A program made the position numbers and the translations under genes. Below, piece after piece: positions 58,716 to 64,000 of a stretch of DNA of 64,000 nucleotides. The notes beneath the pieces are model-generated. The model had not been told where the DNA came from. It ran no database searches and saw only the letters and a program-made list of their open reading frames with translations. Positions within the stretch are counted from its first letter, which is position 1. Every line of letters begins with the position of its first letter. Origin of the DNA: Austropuccinia psidii (lineage: Eukaryota; Basidiomycota; Pucciniomycetes; Pucciniales; Sphaerophragmiaceae); NCBI GenBank assembly GCA_023105745.1, contig JALGQZ010000013.1, positions 965,501 through 1,029,500 on the forward strand. The letters are read 5' to 3'.

Positions 58716-59104
58716 CAGGACAACTCATAATTTCTCACATTTTTTTGAAAATCAAATATATTCAAGTCCAAAAAAGCATGAGGTATCTCAAGAGCCCATA
58801 AATTGATGTGAGCTGCCTCCTTTTTGAGCTCATTTGTGAATTCCCTGAAATTTTAATTTTAATATTTCAATACGTTTCATTATTTGTAATTTCATTGATT
58901 TCATCAAAATAAAATAAAAAAAATGCAAATTATCATTGAAAAAATTTTTTGTTGAAAAATAAAATACATTTCCTTATTCAATTTTCGATTTTTTTCTTTT
59001 GAATTTGAGCTTTTTCTTCATTATTTCTTAATGTTATTCAAAAATATATATATTCTTAAGTTGTTTTTACTTTTAATTTTTATTTTTGTAATGGCAATGC
59101 ATTT
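58716..59104. other. Right flank of A2, AT-rich, no gene seen
   Basis: Begins with CAGGA, the right target-duplication copy. Unremarkable AT-rich sequence; no supported feature. Confidence 0.5.
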
Positions 59105-59383
59105 TTGGCTTCCATCATATTTTTCTTAGTTTGCTTCTCTTTTTGGTCTTCTTTTTTTTATTTTTTTCATTTTCTTGATGTTTTTTCTGTATTTCTTGTT
59201 TATTATTTGTTTTCTTTTTTATTTTATTTTTATTTTATATTGCCTATTTATTTACGTTTTTCTTTCTTGTGTTTGTTGTTTGTTGATTTTCTTTATATTT
59301 TTAATTTTATTTTTTTTGTTTTTGTTTTTTATAAGTTTTTGTATTGTATTTCATGAATTTTTTTCCAATTTTTTTTTGAATTA
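59105..59383. repeat. T-rich low-complexity tract
   Basis: Almost only T with interspersed A/C/G on the plus strand, leading into the palindrome. Open frames through it are artefacts of composition (Phe/Leu/Ile repeats). Confidence 0.8.
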
Positions 59384-59463
59384 TTGAAGTTTTGGGGGTG
59401 GAGATACACTGGAATCAGTGTAATTACACTGATTCCAATGTATGTCCACCCCAAATACTTCAA
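59384..59463. repeat. 80 bp palindrome (two 40 bp arms, no spacer)
   Basis: Left arm 59384-59423 and right arm 59424-59463 are reverse complements at 36 of 40 positions, with the innermost 14 bp perfect. The right arm is followed by an A-rich tract and the left preceded by a T-rich tract, so a much longer hairpin is possible. Confidence 0.9.
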
Positions 59464-60310
59464 AAAACAACAAATTAAAAAAATATATAAAAATAAAATA
59501 AAATGAAATAAAAATAAATTAAAAAAATAAATAAAAAAAATAAAAAAAAAATAAAAAAAAAACAAAAAAAAATAAATAAAAAATACATAAAAAATAAAGT
59601 AAAAATAAATAAAAAATAAAACAAAAAATAAATTAAAAAAATAAAAAAAAATAAAAAAAATAAAAAGAATAAAAAAAATAAAAAAAATAAAAAAAATAAA
59701 AAAAATAAAAAAAAATAAAAAAAATAAAAAAAATAAAAAAAATAAAAAAAATAAAAAAAATAAAAACAATAAAAAAAATAAATTTGAAAAAAAATAAATA
59801 AAAAAAATAAAAAAATAAATAAAAAAATAGAAAAATATCACACAAAAACATCAAAAAAAATCAAACAAAAAATCAAAAAAAAATCAAAAAAAACTCAAAA
59901 GAAAATTAAAAACAAAATCAAAAAAAATTAGAAAAATTAAAAAACTTTAAAATAAGAAAATATAAGAAAGAAGCAAAAGAAAAAAATTAAAATTAAAAAT
60001 TGAATTTATAAAAATGTTTGATGAATTTGACACATAATTCAAAAAAGTTGAAAAGAAGTAGAAGAAAATATAATAAAATCAAACTCAAAACAATGAAAAA
60101 AATGCAATGGGAAAAAAATTGCTCTCCAATAATTAGAAAAATACTGAAGGTTAAAAAAATCCAATTCAAGAAAAACAGTATGAAAAATAATAATCATGAA
60201 CAAAAAAAAGGCAAAAAATCAAAAGAAATACAACCACTAATTAAATGGGAAAAACAAGAAATCAAAACAAAAAAATTGATTAGAAAAAATACTAATAAAA
60301 TCTAAAAATC
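59464..60310. repeat. A-rich low-complexity tract with (TAAAAAA)n
   Basis: Nearly pure A with regularly spaced T, most regular at 59640-59780, grading into AAATCAAAAAA. Minus-strand Phe/Ile-rich and plus-strand Lys/Asn-rich frames here are composition artefacts. Confidence 0.85.
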
Positions 60311-63300
60311 AAAGCTTAAAATATTGAATTAAAAAGATTCAATGAAAAAGTCACAAATTCTATGATATGAAGATAACACTGTGAAAAAATAACATCATAG
60401 GGTAAGCAAGAATATTGGTTTAGAAGCTTTTACATACTTAAGAAAACATTATTTCCATCTTAACCAGTACCCAGTCATCAAAAAATGCTGAAGTAGAAAT
60501 TTATTCAAAATTTCATTTCTCTCTCTTAACCACATTAAAAAATCTTTTAGAAAACAACTATTTTCCAAATAATTGCCAAGCCCATAATGGATATTTCCAT
60601 AATATTATTTGTTAAGAGTTATGCGTAATTCATTAAAATTAATAACACCAAATATACTCCAAGATATTTGATAGCTATAAACTGTATAGCAATACTAATG
60701 CATCAGAGCTGGACATGTCCAGTTTGTTTTCTGATTGACTCTAACAGATGTCCAACACAGTCACTGGTATCAATTGGGCCAAGGTTTGAGAAGATATTCA
60801 AAGAAATTTGACCAAAGTTTCATCAAGAAGTCAAAAAAATCTCAGACCCCTAAAACAGCATCCAAGAAGGGCTTTTATGAAATTATCACTTAACAAGTTC
60901 ATATTTTTTGTCAAAATAAAGAAGGTTTTAGCATATTTAATTATGTGTTGAGAATTTTTCTGATTCAATATCAAGGAAAAATCTCATTCTCATTGAATAA
61001 TACAGCTGAATAGTGTATCCTAAGTGTATATCTCAATATAAATATCTTTGTATCATATCAATAATACTTACATAGATAAATACATGAAAATAATATTTTA
61101 CTTCAATTCAAAAAATAGGAAGCTTAAAATATTATTCTCATATATTTCTGTCTAATTTTTCAATAAGATAGTAAAAGGAGGCTAATTTTATAGCCTTTCT
61201 AGAAGAATTATGAGCATAGAATGAGCTTGAGAATTTCAATATATGAGGTTTTCAATTCTTTCTATTGACAAGAAATCATAAGAACATATCATAAAGCTTT
61301 CAAATGAAACAATTTTGTAATTTTCAGCTATTTAGAAATAAAATCTCCAAATTAAAATCATCTTTTCAAGATAAAGCCAGATTTTGGATGATATTGCAAC
61401 ATAATTTAGCATTGAATAATCTCTCATTTGAAACCTACCTTTTCAGCCTCAATGCTTGCATCTTCAAGACAATATTAGCATTTTATTAAGATTAATTTAC
61501 AGAATAGTTTGAAATTTTGAAAATTTTATGTCCTCCCTAAAGATGGAATGAACCAATATTTCGTGAAACAAAATTTATAAAAAGGTTAGTAACAAATTAT
61601 ATTTTTAAAGATTTCAGGAAAACATAAAAAGTAACACAGATGACAAAATTGTGAAGAAGATTCCTATATTGTAGAAATAATTCAAAGACTCCTTGAATGA
61701 CATAGAATTTTTGGATTCTCACTGAAATGTTTTTAGGGTCTTATAATATTGAGTATTCTTTTCTCTGCAGCTAATTTAATCTATTCAACTATTCAAATTT
61801 CATAAAGGTCCTTGTTACAATCTCCTTAATTTTCAAAAGGTCAAAAGAATAATTTATGCAAGTTTTTACACTTATAAACCAAAAATTCAGATTGTCAATG
61901 ATTCTAATATGTCTTTTGGATAAATGTTTGAAAGATTATTTTGGAGCTTTCAGGTTGAACAAAAACACATTTTGCCAGATATATTTAAATTTTCTGAATT
62001 AAATGAGTATTCCAAAATGGTTCACCTTTTCCATCAGGTCAAGTTTATCATTAAAATCAGAATGGTACTGAATAATATTTTTTAAAATAATGGTATCAAT
62101 TTTTTTGAATTTAATATGAATTTATTAGAAGGAGAGGCTTCCAATTTGGTATAGTGACTATGCGCCAAATTGAGGTACTTTCATTTGAATATAGTTACTA
62201 ATATTTTGAGAAGGGGAGAAGCATTTTAAATTTTATTACATTGATATACTCATGAATTGAGCCTTATGAGGGTGATAATTTATTTTATCTACAGAATTTA
62301 TATAGAATGATATTTATATTCAAAAAGAATGATTCCAGTATATTTTATATTTACAATGAATTTCAAATGATAATTTTCCATTATTAAATATTACAGTTAT
62401 AATCAATATATTATCAATAAATAATTGGAAATAAAAAATAAGCTTTTAAATCAATGTGAGAATTTTCTGGCATGAATAATTCCCTTTGGAAAACCCATTA
62501 CAAGATGATAAAATATCTATATAAAGCAAGTTAATTTTGGTGAACCCAAGACTTCTCCCAATCAAAATGTAAGCCTAAATATTCCTTGAGATTTACTACC
62601 TGACTTTCTTTATTTTCAACTTTTTTTGGACCTTTATACCAAATGATATTATTATTTATATAAATATGTGAAGCTGATATAGCTAAGAGAGCTTGAATAT
62701 TTTTATATTCATGAAGGAATAGTGATGTATTCCTCTTTTCAATTGGTAATATTAATGATAATAATTCTTATTTCTCTTCATATTAGATAATAAAGTTTTG
62801 GGAGTGGTTTAATGTTTATTTCCCCATGTGAGTAGCATTTATTGAATCATTTTTGAAGCACAATTGTTTTTGTAAAGAAGGAAAAAATCTCAAATATAAT
62901 CTTATACATTTGCTTAGTATGAGACTTTTGGTTATATTAGCTATTTGATATGGTAAGACTTTATTTTGAAACAATAGGAGATCTCAAGATATTTCCAACA
63001 AGGGAAAAGGGTATGAAAATGAGTAAATACTTGATTTTCAAAAACCAAAAATTGTTTTTCATCTTAATTTTCAATCAAAAATTAAAATTCAAAGGATAAA
63101 AAAATAGAAACATATTTCCAGTGAATTTTTTTTAAAGAAATTAATTTCAATTTCAATCCTCAAAATGAATCTCTAATAAAGCTTTTCAATGGTTGAAAGC
63201 GAAAGTTATATATCTTCATTTGTATTCCATTTTCTCAAATAAGAATATATTAAGCTTTCAGAAGGGATTAATTATGAATTATACACATTTTGCTTTTTTG

Positions 63301-63687
63301 GTGAGTTAGAGAACCTGTTTATGGCTTATTATTTTTCAAAAAATGGTTGGAGCCAAATATTTTTGGCTGTGAAAATATCAAAATCTCATGAGAGAAAATT
63401 AAGAAAAAAATATATTCAAAGGGAAGATGGGATAGGAAAAGGGAAAATGGCATACTGTAAATTTTAGAAATATAAAATGACTTGTTTCATTGTTATTGGG
63501 CTTCCATTTATTTGAGTGATTTCCCTTTGGAGAAGAAGGAAGTTTTTGGAATAAAGGATTACTCAGGAATTCATTAATCAAAAAAATATAATTTATTTCA
63601 TATGCAGTATTTAGTAACCATGAAGATATTTCTTGGAAGGAAACCAAACAACAATAGCAAGTCAGAGCCCAGTATGAAGGAAGTTAG
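60311..63687. other. AT-rich intergenic sequence, no gene seen
   Basis: No reading frame with recognisable protein content, no LTR ends and no RNA gene. Words such as AGCTTTCAAATGA recur loosely, which may mark an old unrecognisable repeat. Confidence 0.5.
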
Positions 63688-63746
63688 AAGCTGGGTTGCC
63701 CCTAGCTTGAGCCTGCTACCCCCACTGGCAGGGATAGCTTTTTTTT
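63688..63746 (+). repeat. Short dispersed repeat with terminal T-run, copy 2
   Basis: AGAAGCTGGGTTGCCCC..GGGATAGC followed by eight T (63739-63746). GCTACCC and GGGATAGC can pair directly before the T-run. It matches the minus-strand copy at 47657-47714 in order and ends. Beyond it, to 64000, AT-rich sequence without features. Confidence 0.35.
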
Positions 63747-64000
63747 ATGGTGATTAGTGACAAAAAATATAATTGAAGAATCATTCTTAGTATTAAATCT
63801 ATTAGTATTGAAAAAAATTATAATAAACATAAAAATATTATTATCATTAGTCTTATAAAATGAAATATTAGTCTTTATTTTATCAGCAATTATAGTTTTA
63901 AACAATAGTTTTGACTGTAGCTTTATTGATAGGTCTTATTTAGAGACTTCTGATAAGTCTTCTCTATCTGTTAAAGCCACAAATGTTGATTTATTTTTTG

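Noticed and set aside
59329..59841. 170-codon Phe/Ile-rich minus-strand ORF
   Set aside because: Pure composition effect of the A-rich tract; not a membrane protein.
60018..60305. 95-codon Lys/Asn-rich ORF
   Set aside because: Follows from the same A-rich low-complexity DNA.

Overview
This 64 kb window is AT-rich fungal DNA packed with nested LTR retrotransposons. I see no host gene, rRNA, tRNA or CRISPR array. The Ty3/gypsy chromovirus proteins closely resemble, from memory and unchecked, proteins annotated in the myrtle rust fungus Austropuccinia psidii. The best guess is therefore a Pucciniales genome. Five families are present, called A to E here.

Layout from left to right. A1 (1-4123, minus strand) runs off the left edge and is inserted in the gag of D (4124-8407, minus strand). 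A tandem array of about 50 bp units follows (9064-22057). It is interrupted by B2 (9247-17138, TSD TTTGA) and by a solo B LTR (19730-21111, TSD AAACT). E (about 22290-26258) is a badly decayed element. C1 (26259-36957, minus strand) has about 2.02 kb LTRs that look nearly identical by eye. A stray C LTR end (36959-37255) joins B1 (37256-46486, plus strand), which holds the longest intact polyprotein in the window (1651 aa). A C LTR fragment (46487-47352) and an unassigned spacer come next, then full-length A2 (48539-58715, plus strand). The rest (58716-64000) is AT-rich and holds a palindrome flanked by T-rich and A-rich tracts.

The families use two expression strategies. In A, gag and pol are in different frames that overlap by about 17 nt, with a GGGAAAA heptamer in the correct phase for -1 frameshifting. 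In B, C and D, gag and pol share one long frame, but a second ORF ('ORF1') precedes and overlaps gag in another frame. In B1 this ORF appears to need two splicing events. The first joins ..ACAA to TGGAAG.. and so creates its ATG. The second removes a 68 nt intron that contains the gag ATG. The acceptor followed by TG, and the gag ATG just before an AG, recur in B1, B2, C1 and D. C1 and D are recognisably related in both overlapping frames. This points to a splicing switch between full-length gag-pol RNA and an accessory protein.

A2 also carries, between pol and its 3' LTR, a decayed antisense gene. It has a likely 51 nt intron and cysteines spaced exactly like a fungal Zn(II)2Cys6 cluster. 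Upstream of it lies a GC-rich segment full of perfect hairpins. These two systems are the main candidates for something not previously described.
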